Of a stretch of 64,000 bases of DNA, positions 15,420-24,339 are shown piece by piece (the stretch's first letter is position 1; every line of letters begins with the position of its first letter). The translations under genes and the position numbers were made by a program. The notes under the pieces were generated by a model. The model saw nothing but the letters and a program-made list of their open reading frames with translations. It did not search any database and had not been told where the DNA came from. The DNA is from VAZQ01 sp963835165 (GTDB lineage: Bacteria; Pseudomonadota; Alphaproteobacteria; Rhizobiales; Xanthobacteraceae). The DNA lies in assembly GCA_963835165.1 (NCBI GenBank), contig CAWIGD010000062.1:9312-73311 (forward strand). The letters are read 5' to 3'.

Positions 15420-17597
15420 TCAGGCAAACGAGATGTCGTGGTTCTTCAGCGGGAACGAGCGAATGCGCTTGCCGGTCGCGGCGAAGATCGCGTTGAGCAC
15501 GGAGGGTGCGGCCACGAAGATGGTGGGCTCGCCGACGCCGCCCCAGAAACCGCCCGACGGCATGATAATCGCTTCGACCTTCGGCATCTCGTAGATCCGC
15601 ATCGAATTGTAGGTGTCGAAGTTGGTCTGTTCGATGCGGCCGTCCTTGACGGTGCATTCGCCATAGAACAACGCCGACAAGCCATAGACGAAGGAGCCCG
15701 CGACCTGTCGTTCGATCTGGGCCGGATTGACTGCATGGCCGCAGTCGGTGGCGGCAACGATGCGGTGGATCTTGACCTTGTTGCCGCCGGTCACCGAGAC
15801 CTCCGCCGCCGCGGCAACATAGCTGCCATAGCCCATGTGCTGGGCGAGGCCGCGATAGACGCCTTGGGGCGCGGGCTTGCCCCAGCCGACCTTCTCGGCC
15901 ACGGCATTGAGCACCGCGAGGTGCTTGGGATGCTTCGTCATCAGCTTGCGCCGGAACTCGAGCGGATCCTGGCCGACGGCATGCGCCAGTTCGTCCATGA
16001 AGCACTCGAGATAGATGGCGTTCTGGTTGTTGTTCACGCCGCGCCAGAACCAGGGCGGAACGTGCGGGTTGCGCATGGCGTGGTCGATCAGCAGATTCGG
16101 AATTGAATAGCCGAATACGCCTTCCGCTCCACCAGGGTTCAGGCCCTGGAAAGTGGCCGGATCCTTGCCCGCCTCCATGGCCTCCGGCCGCGCGTAAGCC
16201 AGGATCGACTGCCCGGAGATGCGCATGTGCATTCCGGTCAAGTTGTTATCCTTGTCAAAAGCGCCGACCAGCTTGCACTGCGTGACCGGATGATACACGC
16301 CGTTCGTCATGTCATCTTCGCGCGAATTGATGAGCTTGATCGGCGTGCCCGGCATCGATTTTGCGACATTGACGGCGTGGATCACGTAATCGCTTCGTGT
16401 CCGCCGACCGAAGCCGCCGCCCAGCAGCGTGTTGTACACCTCGCATTTATTGGCAGGCAGGCCCGATGTCTGCACGGTCGCTCCGAACGCGGCCTCGGCA
16501 TTTTGCGAGCTGGTCCAGACCTCGCACTTGTCCGGGGTATAAAGCGCCGTGGCATTCATCGGCTCCATGGTGGCGTGATTCTGGTACGGATAGGCGTAGA
16601 CCGCCTCGACCTTCTTCGCCGCCTTTGAGATCGCGTCCTTGGCATCGCCGCTCTTGTTGCCGACGAACGCCTCTTCCGCGTCGAGGCCGCCCTTGAGCCA
16701 TTCAGCAATGGACGCGCTGGACGCCTTTGCGTTCGGTCCTTCGTCCCACTCGATCGGGAGTGCGGCGAGTGCGGTCTTGGCCTGCCACCAAGTATCCGCG
16801 ACTACCGCTACCGCGGTGTCTCCGGATGGCACCACCTTCTTGACGCCCGGCATGCTCGTGATTTTGGCGGCATCGAACGACTTGAGTTTGCCGCCGAACA
16901 CCGGGCACTCCTTCATGGCCGCGCACAGCATTCCGGGCAACGTGAAGTCGATTGAATATTTTTGCTTGCCGGTCACCTTGTCGGCTGTGTCCAGCCTCTT
17001 GAGCGGCTTGCCGGCAATCGTCCAGTCCTTCGGATCCTTGAGCTTTACGTCCGTCGGCGGTTCAAGCTTGGCGGCGGCCTCCGCGACCTTTCCGTAGGTC
17101 GTGCTCCGGTTCGAGGCTTTGTGTGTGATCACACCCTTGGCGACCGCCAGCTCTGAAACCGGCACCTTCCATTCGTTGGCCGCGGCCTGTAACAGCATTT
17201 CGCGCGCGGCCGCACCGCCCTTGCGTACGTATTCGTTCGATTCGCGTATGGCGCGGCTGCCGGAGGAGTTGAAATTGCCCCAGACGCGTTTGCGTGCGAC
17301 GTTCTGGCCCGGGGTGGGAATCTCGGTCGTCACTTTCGACCAGTCGCAATCGAGCTCCTCGGCAACAAGCTGCGCAAGCCCGGTTTGCGACCCCTGGCCC
17401 ATCTCGGCACGAGCGATGCGGATCACGACTGTGTCGTCCGGGCGGATGACCACCCAGGCGTTGATTTCCGGCGTCCCGCCCTGGGCGTGTGCGACGTCGG
17501 CGCCGAACGGCAGGGGGAAGCCGAGGCTGAGCCCGCCGCCTACCGCGGCGGTGCCAACGAGGAACGAGCGGCGATCGATTTTCGGCATGTAATTCAT
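15420..17597 (-). CDS. Molybdopterin-binding large subunit (IorB-like), copy 3
   Basis: 725 residues. Tat motif DRRSFLVGTAA near residues 8-18, EMGQGSQTGLAQLVAEELDCDW, LGGGFGRRTRSDYV, and WGGVGEPTIFVAAP with the catalytic Glu near the C-terminus. The start at 17597 has the same MN-MPKI-RR context and GGGAGG spacing as copy 2, and lies 14 bases after its small subunit. Together with 17612 it forms a complete IorAB-type enzyme; with copy 2 it is a tandem duplication with a period of about 2.96 kb. An exported molybdenum enzyme acting on an aromatic or heterocycle is the best guess. Confidence 0.92.
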   Translation of the reverse strand: MNYMPKIDRRSFLVGTAAVGGGLSLGFPLPFGADVAHAQGGTPEINAWVVIRPDDTVVIRIARAEMGQGSQTGLAQLVAEELDCDWSKVTTEIPTPGQNVARKRVWGNFNSSGSRAIRESNEYVRKGGAAAREMLLQAAANEWKVPVSELAVAKGVITHKASNRSTTYGKVAEAAAKLEPPTDVKLKDPKDWTIAGKPLKRLDTADKVTGKQKYSIDFTLPGMLCAAMKECPVFGGKLKSFDAAKITSMPGVKKVVPSGDTAVAVVADTWWQAKTALAALPIEWDEGPNAKASSASIAEWLKGGLDAEEAFVGNKSGDAKDAISKAAKKVEAVYAYPYQNHATMEPMNATALYTPDKCEVWTSSQNAEAAFGATVQTSGLPANKCEVYNTLLGGGFGRRTRSDYVIHAVNVAKSMPGTPIKLINSREDDMTNGVYHPVTQCKLVGAFDKDNNLTGMHMRISGQSILAYARPEAMEAGKDPATFQGLNPGGAEGVFGYSIPNLLIDHAMRNPHVPPWFWRGVNNNQNAIYLECFMDELAHAVGQDPLEFRRKLMTKHPKHLAVLNAVAEKVGWGKPAPQGVYRGLAQHMGYGSYVAAAAEVSVTGGNKVKIHRIVAATDCGHAVNPAQIERQVAGSFVYGLSALFYGECTVKDGRIEQTNFDTYNSMRIYEMPKVEAIIMPSGGFWGGVGEPTIFVAAPSVLNAIFAATGKRIRSFPLKNHDISFA

Positions 17598-17611
17598 GGC
17601 TGCCTCCCCAC

Positions 17612-18061
17612 TCACGCGTTCGCCGCGGCGTGGATCGCCGTGCGCACCTGCTGGAACGTGCCGCAACGGCAAATATTGCTGATATTGGCGTCGATGTCGG
17701 CGTCGGTCGGCTTCGGCTTGTCCTTGAGCAGCGCCGCCACCGCCATGATCATGCCGCACTGGCAATAGCCGCACTGCGGCACGTCATTTTCGAGCCAAGC
17801 CTGCTGCACTTTGTGCAGCACGCCGTTCTGCGCCAGCCCTTCGATGGTGGTGATCTTCCTGCCGTCGACCGCGCTCAACGGCACCGAGCACGAGCGCATC
17901 GCGACGCCGTCGACATGGACGGTGCAGGCGCCGCACTGGGCGATGCCGCAACCGTATTTGGTGCCGGTCAGTCCGATCGTCTCCCGCAACACCCAAAGCA
18001 GCGGGGTGTTGGGGTCGACGTCGACCTGATGAGTGGTTCCATTCACGCTGAGAGCAGCCAT
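17612..18061 (-). CDS. [2Fe-2S] small subunit (IorA-like), copy 3
   Basis: 149 residues, about 95% identical to copy 2 by visual count. Cluster motifs CGIAQCGACTVHVDG/SCSVPL and CGYCQCGM/ICRCGTFQQ are intact. The start at 18061 is fixed by alignment with copy 2. It is the first gene of the minus-strand stretch of molybdenum hydroxylases and has a perfect operator-like palindrome 92 bases upstream. The DNA around the small/large junction is almost the same in copies 2 and 3, suggesting recent duplication or gene conversion. Confidence 0.94.
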   Translation of the reverse strand: MAALSVNGTTHQVDVDPNTPLLWVLRETIGLTGTKYGCGIAQCGACTVHVDGVAMRSCSVPLSAVDGRKITTIEGLAQNGVLHKVQQAWLENDVPQCGYCQCGMIMAVAALLKDKPKPTDADIDANISNICRCGTFQQVRTAIHAAANA

Positions 18062-18152
18062 ATGCAAATCTCCGATGAATCGCCGAGTAAGCAGGCGAGG
18101 ATTGGTGCGGCACCCCTCGGTCATGCCGCGCGCTGTCAGGAAGGATAGCTTG

Positions 18153-18172
18153 TTTCCATTCTAATATGGAAA
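18153..18172. promoter_or_regulatory. Operator-like inverted repeat upstream of molybdenum hydroxylase copy 3
   Basis: TTTCCAT-TCTAAT-ATGGAAA: perfect 7-base arms with a 6-base spacer, in the gap between the small subunit and the MarR gene. Conserved with the site at 15193, including the flanking AGCTTG on one side. Probable binding site of the neighbouring MarR protein or another dimeric regulator. Confidence 0.65.
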
Positions 18173-18329
18173 TCGCAACTTCGCGAGGCCATTTCACGCG
18201 CTGAGGGCAGCGACGGAACGCCGCCCACGGGCGCGTGTATTCGTCCTCAGTCAGGCGCAAATTCAGGACAATGAGCCGCGGCGAGACGCGAGTTCCAAGC
18301 AATACTGTTCGCCGCCCAATCCAAACGCG

Positions 18330-18857
18330 CTACGCGTTCTGCTCCCGCTCCAGGACGGTCCTTGCGAGCCGGGTAAGCCGGTCGAGGATCTCGAAAAACT
18401 CACTCTTCTCGGCCGCGCTCATGCCGTGGAGCAGCACGCGGTTGCGCTCGAGCGCCGACGTCATCAGGTCGTCGTACATCTGCGTGCCGCGAGCGCTGAG
18501 GGTGATGCGGATGCCGCGGCCCTCGCGCCGGTATTCGCGCAACAGCAGGCGCCGCGCGACCAGCGCGCTCACGCCGCGTGACGTCTGGCCTTTGTCGAGA
18601 CCCATCAGCTCCGCAAGCGCGTTGAGCGTGACCGGGCCGTGCTCCCCGACCAGCGCAACGATGCGCCATTCGACCTGCGACAGGCCGAAGCGACGGCCAT
18701 AGACCAACGTCGAGCTGCGGCGCAGGACGTTGGCGAGCCTGATCACCTTGGAGGAAAGGAGGTCGCTCGGCTTCGCAGCGGCCCTGGCGCCGCGCCTGCT
18801 CGATCGACGGCGCACAAGCTCGCTGTTGCCTCGGCGATCGACTCGAACTTTTCCCAT
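18330..18857 (-). CDS. MarR-family winged-helix transcriptional regulator
   Basis: 175 residues. A dimeric DNA-binding protein that usually represses neighbouring catabolic genes and releases DNA on binding an aromatic ligand. After a basic N-terminal extension of about 30 residues, the fold is clear: SQVEWRIVALVGEHGPVTLNALAELMGLDKGQTSRGVSAL contains the recognition helix, followed by the wing (REYRREGRGIRITLSARG). The ATG at 18857 is chosen over an upstream TTG. It is divergent from the Rieske oxygenase at 18953, and the shared gap holds a palindrome. Likely targets are that oxygenase/transporter operon and perhaps the molybdenum hydroxylases. Confidence 0.9.
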   Translation of the reverse strand: MGKVRVDRRGNSELVRRRSSRRGARAAAKPSDLLSSKVIRLANVLRRSSTLVYGRRFGLSQVEWRIVALVGEHGPVTLNALAELMGLDKGQTSRGVSALVARRLLLREYRREGRGIRITLSARGTQMYDDLMTSALERNRVLLHGMSAAEKSEFFEILDRLTRLARTVLEREQNA

Positions 18858-18886
18858 GGCGCCTCGCGAACCGGTCAACCAGTTTG

Positions 18887-18903
18887 ATTTGACTTTGTCA
18901 AAT
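18887..18903. promoter_or_regulatory. Palindromic operator between marR and Rieske oxygenase
   Basis: ATTTGAC-TTT-GTCAAAT: perfect 7-base arms with a 3-base spacer, in the 95-base gap between the divergent MarR and oxygenase genes. Typical placement for an autoregulated MarR repressor. Its sequence differs from the TTTCCAT-N6-ATGGAAA sites, so one or both may belong to another regulator. Confidence 0.65.
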
Positions 18904-18952
18904 TTAAGCTCATGCTCGGTTGCAAAAGAACGTCGTGCCAGGGAGACGCGAC

Positions 18953-20170
18953 ATGGCGACCGAGGCGATCGATACCGGCACCGGCTATACGCGCAAGCCC
19001 GCGACCTACAATGCCGCCTTGACCGAAGTCGGGCGCGGCAAGCCCATGGGAGAATTGCTGCGCCGCTACTGGCATCCGATCGGGCTCGTCGCCGATGCCG
19101 GCGCGACGCCCAAGCCCATCCGCGTCCTGGGCGAAGACCTCATTCTGTTCCGTGACGGGCGCGGCCAGGCGGGGCTGGTGGAGGCGCGCTGCTGCCATCG
19201 CGGCACCACCCTCTATTACGGTCGCGTCGAGGAGCGCGGGATTCGCTGCTGCTATCACGGCTGGCTGTTCGACACCCAGGGACGCTGCCTCGAGCAGCCG
19301 TGCGAGCCCGAAGGTGGGCTCAAACGCGATCGGGTGCGCCAGCCCTGGTATCCGGTGCAGGAGTGCTACGGACTGATCTTTGCCTATATGGGCCCACCGG
19401 AGAAGAAGCCCGTGCTGCCGCGCTACGACTGCCTGGAAATGCTCGAGCCGGGCGAGTTTATCGAAGCCGACGACAGCAGCATCGGCTCGGGCGGCGGTAC
19501 GATCGTGCCCTGCAACTGGCTTCAGCATTACGAAAACGTACCGGACGCGTTCCACGTCCCGATTCTGCATGGCGCGTTCAGCGGCGTGCAATTCGTCGCC
19601 CAGATGGGCATCGTGCCGAAGGTGAAGTGGGAATATTCGTCGACCGGTGTCAAGACGATCTCCGCGCGCATGCTGGAGGACGGACGCGTCCACTACCGGG
19701 TCACCGAGGCAGCGCTGCCCACGCTGCGTGTCGTGCCCAATCCCCGAGTCGAGCGTTATGTCGGCGTCGAATCTCTCGGTTGGACCCTGCCGATCGACGA
19801 CACCCATTTCCGCATCTACGTGGCAGGCAAGGTGAGGACCAAGGGCGAGCTCGGCGCCAAGCGCTCCCGCATGAACGGCAAGCTCTGGGCGGACCTGACG
19901 CCGGAGGAGCATCAGCAATTCCCCGGCGACTGGGAGGCGCAGGTCGGGCAGGGCCCCATCACCCTGCATTCCGAAGAGCACCTCGCGACCAGCGACCAGG
20001 GGGTCGTGATGCTGCGCCGTCTGCTGCAACGCCAGCTCGATACCGTCGCGGCGGGCGGCGATCCCGTCGGCGTGAGCTTCGATCCCGCAGCGCCGCCGGT
20101 GGCGTTCGAAGCCGGCAACTACATCCTCGACCGAAGCGACGAGAAGGCCGTCGAGCTGCTGAGCGCGTGA
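18953..20170 (+). CDS. Rieske non-haem iron oxygenase, large subunit (phthalate dioxygenase/O-demethylase type)
   Basis: 405 residues. Such enzymes hydroxylate or O-demethylate aromatic compounds in the cytoplasm using electrons from a ferredoxin reductase. The Rieske cluster ligands are in ARCCHRGTTLYYGR and IRCCYHGWLFD (C-x-H and C-x2-H, near residues 82-105). The mononuclear iron site is seen in NWLQHYENVPDAFHVPILHG (Asp plus two His, near residue 190). The ATG at 18953 follows AGGGAG; an upstream TTG adds 11 unlikely residues. It leads an operon with the binding protein, permease and ATPase at 20223-24210 and is divergent from marR. No dedicated reductase is nearby. Confidence 0.92.
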   Translation: MATEAIDTGTGYTRKPATYNAALTEVGRGKPMGELLRRYWHPIGLVADAGATPKPIRVLGEDLILFRDGRGQAGLVEARCCHRGTTLYYGRVEERGIRCCYHGWLFDTQGRCLEQPCEPEGGLKRDRVRQPWYPVQECYGLIFAYMGPPEKKPVLPRYDCLEMLEPGEFIEADDSSIGSGGGTIVPCNWLQHYENVPDAFHVPILHGAFSGVQFVAQMGIVPKVKWEYSSTGVKTISARMLEDGRVHYRVTEAALPTLRVVPNPRVERYVGVESLGWTLPIDDTHFRIYVAGKVRTKGELGAKRSRMNGKLWADLTPEEHQQFPGDWEAQVGQGPITLHSEEHLATSDQGVVMLRRLLQRQLDTVAAGGDPVGVSFDPAAPPVAFEAGNYILDRSDEKAVELLSA

Positions 20171-20222
20171 CACGACCGACGACGGGACAACCGTCGCGCA
20201 TCGACCAAGGGAGGAACGAGCA

Positions 20223-21266
20223 ATGGCACCCTGGCTTCGCCGCGCGGCCATCGTATTTGGCGCTGGCGCGGTTGCGATGATGCTCGTGGCCGGCGCGGCC
20301 TTCGCGCAATTGCAGGATCGAGGCAAGGTCACCGAGCTCTACGCAGCCGCGAAGAAAGAAGGTCAGGTCATCATCTGGGGGACGCAACGGCGCGAGGTGG
20401 ACTGGATTCCGGCGGCCTTTGGAAAATTGTTTTCCGGTATCGACGTGCAGTTCCTCGGCGACAACGATATCGCCGTGAAAGCGATTGCCGAGGCGCGGGC
20501 CGGACGCCACCAGGTCGATGTGTATCAGAGCTCGCTGACGGGGATATTGCCGGTGGTGCAGCGCGATCTGCTGACGAACGTCGATTGGTCGGCGTTCGGC
20601 ATCGACGCCCGCAACATCGCCTTCGACGGCAGGATGGCCTACACCAGCAACATCGTCTACACGGCCGCCTACAACAACAAGCTGGCGAAGGATGCCGACG
20701 CCCCCAAGAACTGGATCGACGTTCTCGATGAACGCTACAAGGGAAAGGGTGTGTCCAGCACGTTTCTGCTGCCGCGACTGATCGGCGGGTTGGGTCTGGC
20801 CTGGGGCGAGGACAAGGCACTGCAATTCGCCCGCGACATCGTTGCCAAAGCGAACCTCCTGCTCACGCGGGCGCCGCGCGAATCGCTGTTGCAATCGGGC
20901 GAGCGCGTTTATGCGTTCGGCGAAATCGATTCCCTCATTCGTGCCGTGGCCGCCGAGGGCCTCCCGGTCGGTCAGGTGGTGCCGGAGCCGGTCGTGGTCG
21001 GCCAGTTCGGTGCGACCATCATGAAGAATGCGCCGCATCCGAACGCCGCCCGCCTGCTCGCGGGTTTTCTCGCCAGCGCCGAGGGCAAAGCTGCCCGCCT
21101 GCAGGCGACGTCCCAGGCGGACTATGGGCCAACGTCCGACAACGCGTTCGCCAAGGCGCTGCATTCCGGCAGGATGCAGGTGGTGTGGGATAGGCCGGAC
21201 AACATGGTTGCGCGCGAGGCGCTGTTCGGCCGGGCGGCCGCCATCTTGACCGGACAATCGCGCTGA
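20223..21266 (+). CDS. ABC transporter substrate-binding protein, ferric/organic-anion type
   Basis: 347 residues. The periplasmic receptor of the importer encoded by the next two genes. An N-terminal signal peptide (residues 1-28, ending AGAAFAQ) precedes a two-lobe type II binding fold starting KVTELYAAAKKEGQVIIWGTQ, the pattern of the SBP_bac_6/8 (Fe3+/polyamine/AfuA) group. GGAGG-like sequence lies before the ATG. No cluster of tyrosines that would suggest a ferric site is obvious, and the gene sits directly after a Rieske oxygenase, so an aromatic or organic acid is as likely a ligand as iron. Confidence 0.88.
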   Translation: MAPWLRRAAIVFGAGAVAMMLVAGAAFAQLQDRGKVTELYAAAKKEGQVIIWGTQRREVDWIPAAFGKLFSGIDVQFLGDNDIAVKAIAEARAGRHQVDVYQSSLTGILPVVQRDLLTNVDWSAFGIDARNIAFDGRMAYTSNIVYTAAYNNKLAKDADAPKNWIDVLDERYKGKGVSSTFLLPRLIGGLGLAWGEDKALQFARDIVAKANLLLTRAPRESLLQSGERVYAFGEIDSLIRAVAAEGLPVGQVVPEPVVVGQFGATIMKNAPHPNAARLLAGFLASAEGKAARLQATSQADYGPTSDNAFAKALHSGRMQVVWDRPDNMVAREALFGRAAAILTGQSR

Positions 21267-21367
21267 TCGGGCCCGGGTGATCGGAAAGGAGTGATCAGCA
21301 CAAGGACCGCGTCCTGCCGACCCACACAGAGCTGCGCCGCATCCGCAATACGGATCGATACGAGCAC

Positions 21368-23086
21368 ATGCGAAAGCTCGACAATCTCGACGTCACCGCC
21401 AAGCTGGTGCTTGCCGTCGGCGCCGGTGCTGCGATCTACCTGATCGCTGTACCGCTGGCGATGCTGCTGTTTGCCGCCTTCCGCGGACCGGGCGACTACC
21501 TTCCCTTCGAGCCCGGTGCGCGCTGGACGCTCCAGCATATGCGCGCGCTGTTTACCGATCCCGTCATCTACACTCGCATCCTGCCCGACACCTTCATCTT
21601 TGTCGCGGGTACGGTGGCGGTCGTGTTCGCCATCGGCTTCGGCTTGGCATGGCTCATCGAGCGTACCGATCTTCCGGGCCGCGAAATCTGGTTCGCGCTT
21701 ATCCTCTTTCCGTTGCTGGTGCCGACACCGGTTCTCGCCATTGCCTGGATCTTCCTGATGGGGCCGAACGCAGGCTGGCTCAATCTCGCGATCCGGGCGA
21801 CGCTCGGCCTGGACGGTTCCGGACCGATCGATATTTTCAGCATGGGCGGCCTGATCCTGTGTCAGGCCTTGGCCTCGGCGCCGTTCGTGTTTCTGCTGCT
21901 GAGCGCGACGCTGCGCACCATGGATCCGGCGCTGGAAGAAGCGAGCGGCACCTCCGGCGCGTCGGCATCGACCACTTTTTGCAGGGTCACGCTCCCGGTT
22001 CTGCTGCCGGGCGTGCTGGCACCGCTGATCCTGATCACCCTGATCACCGCCGAGCAGTTCGAGCTGCCGCTGATCATCGGCCTGCCGGCGAAGATCAACG
22101 TGTTCAGCTATCGCATCTATTTCGAGCTCAACCCGCTCTCGGGTCTGCCCAATTACGGCGCTGCCGCGGCGCTCTCGCTGCCGTTCGTCGTGCTCGGGGT
22201 CCTGCTGCTCCTCCTCTACAACCGTCTGATCAAGCGCGCCGACAGCTTCGTCACCATGACGGGCAGGGGCTACCGGCAGCGGCGTCTCCCGCTCGGCGCC
22301 TGGCGCATCCCCGCGCTCGCTCTCGCGACGCTCTATGTCGCTCTCGCCGCCGTCCTTCCCGCCGCCGTGCTGTTGTGGACGAGCCTTTTCGGCTACGCAC
22401 TGCCGCTCTCCGCGACGGCGGCCGATTTCAGTCTGGAGGCCTATCGCCAGCTTTTTGCCAATCGCGCGTTCTGGCTGGGACTGCGAAATACCTTCCTGGT
22501 CGCGCTCGCGTCCGCCCTGATCGTGACCGCGATCGGGGCGCTGCTCGGCTGGATCATCTCACGGTCGCAGCTCAGGTTTCGACACGTGCTCGACTTCGTG
22601 TCGGTGCTGTCGGTGGGAATCCCGGCTGTGATCGCGGCCCTCGGGGTGATGCTTCTCTATCTGTCGCTGCCGATCGGTCTCTATGGGTCGGTTGGGATTC
22701 TGATCATCGCCTATTCCTATCGCTTCGCCACCACCACGCGGCTCGCACGCGCGGGCTTTTTGCAGATCCACAGGGAGCTCGAAGAGGCTTCCGCCGCCTC
22801 GGGTGCGCGCTGGATCGCGACGCTGCGGCGTGTGCTGATCCCCCTCATGCTGCCGGCGCTTTCCGCCGGGTTCATTCTCCTCTTCATCGTCGGCGTGCGC
22901 GAGTTCACGATGCCGCTCGTACTCTACAGCCAGGACAACGTGGTTCTGTCGGTGCTGCTGTGGCAGTTGTTCCAATCCGGTCAGCCGGCGCTGTCTGCCG
23001 CACTTGCGTCGATCATCGTCGCGGTAGTGCTGCCGGTCATCTTCGTTGCGCGCCGAACGCTGGCGCGCCGCACGCTCGCGGAATGA
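21368..23086 (+). CDS. ABC transporter permease, two fused domains, ferric/thiamine type
   Basis: 572 residues, about twelve hydrophobic segments in two homologous halves. EAA loops are visible in each half: EEASGTSGASASTTFCRVTLP near residue 194 and ELEEASAASGARWIATLRRVLIP near residue 470. It forms the channel of the importer with the binding protein at 20223 and the ATPase at 23083. The stop overlaps the ATPase start (ATGA). Related to the permeases at 1 and 26337, which share the MTGRGYRQ-type linker after the first half. Confidence 0.93.
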   Translation: MRKLDNLDVTAKLVLAVGAGAAIYLIAVPLAMLLFAAFRGPGDYLPFEPGARWTLQHMRALFTDPVIYTRILPDTFIFVAGTVAVVFAIGFGLAWLIERTDLPGREIWFALILFPLLVPTPVLAIAWIFLMGPNAGWLNLAIRATLGLDGSGPIDIFSMGGLILCQALASAPFVFLLLSATLRTMDPALEEASGTSGASASTTFCRVTLPVLLPGVLAPLILITLITAEQFELPLIIGLPAKINVFSYRIYFELNPLSGLPNYGAAAALSLPFVVLGVLLLLLYNRLIKRADSFVTMTGRGYRQRRLPLGAWRIPALALATLYVALAAVLPAAVLLWTSLFGYALPLSATAADFSLEAYRQLFANRAFWLGLRNTFLVALASALIVTAIGALLGWIISRSQLRFRHVLDFVSVLSVGIPAVIAALGVMLLYLSLPIGLYGSVGILIIAYSYRFATTTRLARAGFLQIHRELEEASAASGARWIATLRRVLIPLMLPALSAGFILLFIVGVREFTMPLVLYSQDNVVLSVLLWQLFQSGQPALSAALASIIVAVVLPVIFVARRTLARRTLAE

Positions 23087-24210
23087 CAATGCTGACGGTG
23101 AAGGGTCTCGCGAAATCTTTCCCCGCCGTCGAAGGCGCGGTCAGGGCCGTCGACGGCGTGACCTTTTGCGTCGCGCCGGGGCAGTGCTACGCGCTGCTTG
23201 GCCCGAGCGGTTGCGGCAAGACCACGATCCTGCGCTGTGTCGCAGGCCTCGAGCGGGCCGATGCGGGGTCGATTGCGATCGGCGGACGCGTGGTCTCAGA
23301 TGAGGACAGCTTCATCCCCGTGCACGAGCGCCCGATCGGGATGGTGTTTCAGTCCTATGCGATCTGGCCGCATCTCGACGTGTTCGACAATGTCGCCTAT
23401 CCGCTCGAAGTGGAGCGGCCGCGCATCGCGCGTGCGGAGATCGAGAAGCGCGTCGCCGAGGTGCTCGCGCTGGTCGGTCTGCAAACCTTGGCGCGCCGCC
23501 CGGCGACGCGGCTCTCGGGCGGGCAACAACAGCGCGTTGCGCTGGCGCGCGCGATCGTGCGGCGGCCAAGCCTGCTTTTGCTGGACGAGCCGTTGTCCAA
23601 TCTTGACGCGCGGCTGCGCGACAGCATGCGGCGCGAGCTGTCCACGCTCATCCGGCAGATCGGGGTGACCGCCTTGTTCGTCACCCACGACCAGGTCGAG
23701 GCCCTCTCCCTCGCCGACCGGGTCGCGGTCATGGACCAAGGCCGCATCGTGCAGGAAGGGGCGCCGGCCGACATCTATGAGCGGCCGAAAAGCCTGTTCG
23801 TCGCGCAATTCCTCGGCGCGGCGAATGTGCTTGCGGGCCGCGTCGAGGAGCGCGACTGCCAGGGTCGGGTCCGGATTGCGCTCGATGGCGGCGGGCATCG
23901 CCTGACGCTCGTCGCGGAGCACCGGCCGGGTGCAAGGGTCGACGTGGTGCTGCGGCCGGAAGACCTCATGCTCAGTGCGCTGGCACCCGCGGACGAACGC
24001 AACGCCATTGCGGGCCGGATCGTTGCCCTGGCGTTCCAGGGCAGCAGCGTCGAGTACGAGGTCGATGTCGGCGGTGGCGCGGTGCTGCGGGTGCTCGCCC
24101 GCCCGCAAGCCGACCTCAGGCCGGGAACGCCGGTATGGATCGGCATCGATGCGCGCCGGGTCGCGATCTTCGGTCGTGCGGAAGGGGCAGTGGCGGCGCA
24201 TGAACTCTGA
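23083..24210 (+). CDS. ABC transporter ATP-binding protein with C-terminal TOBE domain
   Basis: 375 residues. The ATPase of the importer. Walker A GPSGCGKTT near residues 37-45, Q-loop in VFQSYAIWP, signature LSGGQQQRVALARAI, Walker B LLLLDEPLSNLDA, and H-loop FVTHDQVEALSLADRV are all intact. After residue ~240 comes a TOBE-like regulatory region (LRPEDLMLS), as in FbpC/PotA/CysA-class ATPases. The ATG overlaps the permease stop. It may also energise the second importer at 25265-28121, which lacks its own ATPase gene. Confidence 0.95.
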   Translation: MTMLTVKGLAKSFPAVEGAVRAVDGVTFCVAPGQCYALLGPSGCGKTTILRCVAGLERADAGSIAIGGRVVSDEDSFIPVHERPIGMVFQSYAIWPHLDVFDNVAYPLEVERPRIARAEIEKRVAEVLALVGLQTLARRPATRLSGGQQQRVALARAIVRRPSLLLLDEPLSNLDARLRDSMRRELSTLIRQIGVTALFVTHDQVEALSLADRVAVMDQGRIVQEGAPADIYERPKSLFVAQFLGAANVLAGRVEERDCQGRVRIALDGGGHRLTLVAEHRPGARVDVVLRPEDLMLSALAPADERNAIAGRIVALAFQGSSVEYEVDVGGGAVLRVLARPQADLRPGTPVWIGIDARRVAIFGRAEGAVAAHEL

Positions 24211-24339
24211 TCCATTGCGGACGAACGCAAGCACTGGCGCAACCAGCGACGCGCCATGCGCGGCAAGAGAAAACGTTTGAGCCCGTCGCCGACCTCCCCT
24301 ACGCTTTCACGATCGGCGGACCGGGACGGCGGGCAGACG

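Noticed and set aside
20223..24210. Calling this transporter an iron(III) importer
   Set aside because: The family label is based on homology of the class only; no Fur-like site or siderophore gene is nearby and the operon begins with a Rieske oxygenase.
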